Positions 63,752-64,000 of a stretch of DNA of 64,000 nt are shown here, piece by piece; positions within the stretch are counted from its first letter, which is position 1; each line of letters starts with the position of its first letter. Under the pieces are notes generated by a model. It had not been told where the DNA came from, did no database searches, and saw only the letters and a program-made list of their open reading frames with translations. The DNA lies in assembly GCA_025451235.1 (NCBI GenBank), contig JANWKT010000014.1, positions 291,574 through 355,573 of the forward strand. Direction: 5' to 3'. The translations under genes were made by a program, and so were the position numbers. The DNA is from Flavobacteriales bacterium (GTDB taxonomy: Bacteria; Bacteroidota; Bacteroidia; CAIKAF01).

Positions 63752-63911
63752 AGCTAACGAAGCACTATTTGCCAAGTGCCGTTTTATAAATATACAACTT
63801 TAATATTATCCGTAAAGACTAGCAAGCCGTAAATTATTTACATACGGCCAAGCGGGTGAGAAGCAGTAAGCTTAAATAATCTGTAATGAAAGGCAATTTG
63901 GCAAATTAGGT
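63752..63911 (-). repeat. attC-like site G
   Basis: Left core AGCTAAC (63752-63758); the right core is degenerate (ATTAGGT, 63905-63911). Arms ATTTGCCAAGTGCC and GGCAATTTGGCAAAT pair well. Central stem GCCGTA/TACGGC, six pairs, then CAAGCGG. Its outer left flank completes the ars cassette. The unit it would belong to lies beyond the window. Confidence 0.7.
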
Positions 63912-63957
63912 ACTATCTTCAAAACCAAACTAATTTACAGGTTTTTATCTTTTTTTT

Positions 63958-63965
63958 TATCTTTG
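63958..63965 (+). promoter_or_regulatory. Possible -7 box (TATCTTTG) reading out of the window
   Basis: Exact TAnnTTTG match after a T-rich tract, on the plus strand, pointing rightward away from the array. It could serve a gene beyond the window end. No -33 box can be fixed in the T-rich run. Confidence 0.35.
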
Positions 63966-64000
63966 TCCTTACCGAGAGGAAGCATACTGTGATCACTCAC

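Larger units (their letters stand above)
53702..63911 (-). mobile_element. Integron-like gene cassette array (seven cassettes, eight attC-like sites)
   Basis: Every gene here is on the minus strand. Each unit (gene or operon) is followed on its 3' side by a 140-194 bp site bounded by YTAAC and GTTAR cores. The bases next to the cores pair across each unit and not within each site: for example GTTAGCCCTAGCCGCCT at one end of the 56265-57278 unit against GTTAGCCTGAGCCGCCT at the other (15 of 17), and GTTAGCTACAACTGCCT against GTTAGCTACTTCTGCCT around the ars operon (15 of 17). This is how excised integron cassettes regenerate a complete attC. No integrase gene is in the window; the 5' end of the array would be to the right. 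Confidence 0.65.

Overview
The window looks like a chromosome piece from an environmental, gliding-type member of the Bacteroidota. It has A+T-rich DNA, many secreted proteins ending in type IX secretion (T9SS) sorting domains (type A 'YPNP' tails and type B gliding-associated tails), a DUF4290-murA gene pair, PadR-PspC and LytTR/LytS-like signalling, and promoters of the Bacteroidota kind (TTTG-N19-TAnnTTTG). No tRNA, rRNA, CRISPR array or transposase was seen.

Layout. 1-5.05 kb: two overlapping T9SS beta-propeller proteins. 5.06-8.1 kb: a glycosyltransferase fused to a stripped-down sugar-phosphate-transferase-like membrane part, a small zinc-ribbon protein and recR. 8.1-11.3 kb: a 21-bp-periodic direct-repeat array before a DUF4476 gene, then a padR-pspC pair behind a palindromic operator. 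11.37-11.74 kb: RNase P RNA. 11.8-17.4 kb: four tandem serine-hydrolase paralogues, the first a truncated pseudoenzyme. 17.5-21.3 kb: a propeller sensor kinase with its LytTR regulator. 21.3-27.3 kb: delta-60 T9SS protein, FAD oxidase, SH3 protein, DUF4159 protein, metallo-hydrolase. 27.4-33.2 kb: DUF4290, murA (Asp in place of the active-site Cys), thioredoxin-like protein, uvrA. 33.4-43.4 kb: surface proteins (two NIDO/PKD type-B cargo paralogues, Omp28-like, GH39-like). 43.4-53.5 kb: a mix including a methyltransferase, a dehalogenase-like hydrolase, a long leucine-rich-repeat protein, a kinase/regulator pair, a VWA protein and DUF4396.

The most striking part is 53.7-63.9 kb. Here all genes lie on the minus strand and each gene, or one five-gene arsenic operon, is separated from the next by a 140-194 bp element bounded by CTAAC/GTTAG-type cores. 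Seven elements share a family and have a central hairpin with compensatory base changes; one belongs to another family. The bases just outside each core do not pair within the element. They pair across the gene, with the far end of the same unit. That is what is expected of integron gene cassettes carrying attC recombination sites, but here in a Bacteroidota setting, with unusually long sites and no integrase in view. Five of the seven cassettes encode exported proteins; the others carry an orphan sensor kinase and an ars operon (two ArsR, DUF6428, arsC, DUF2490) lacking an efflux pump.

Start codons were adjusted where signal peptides, family starts or promoter boxes argued for it. Family names come from recognised motifs and not from searches.
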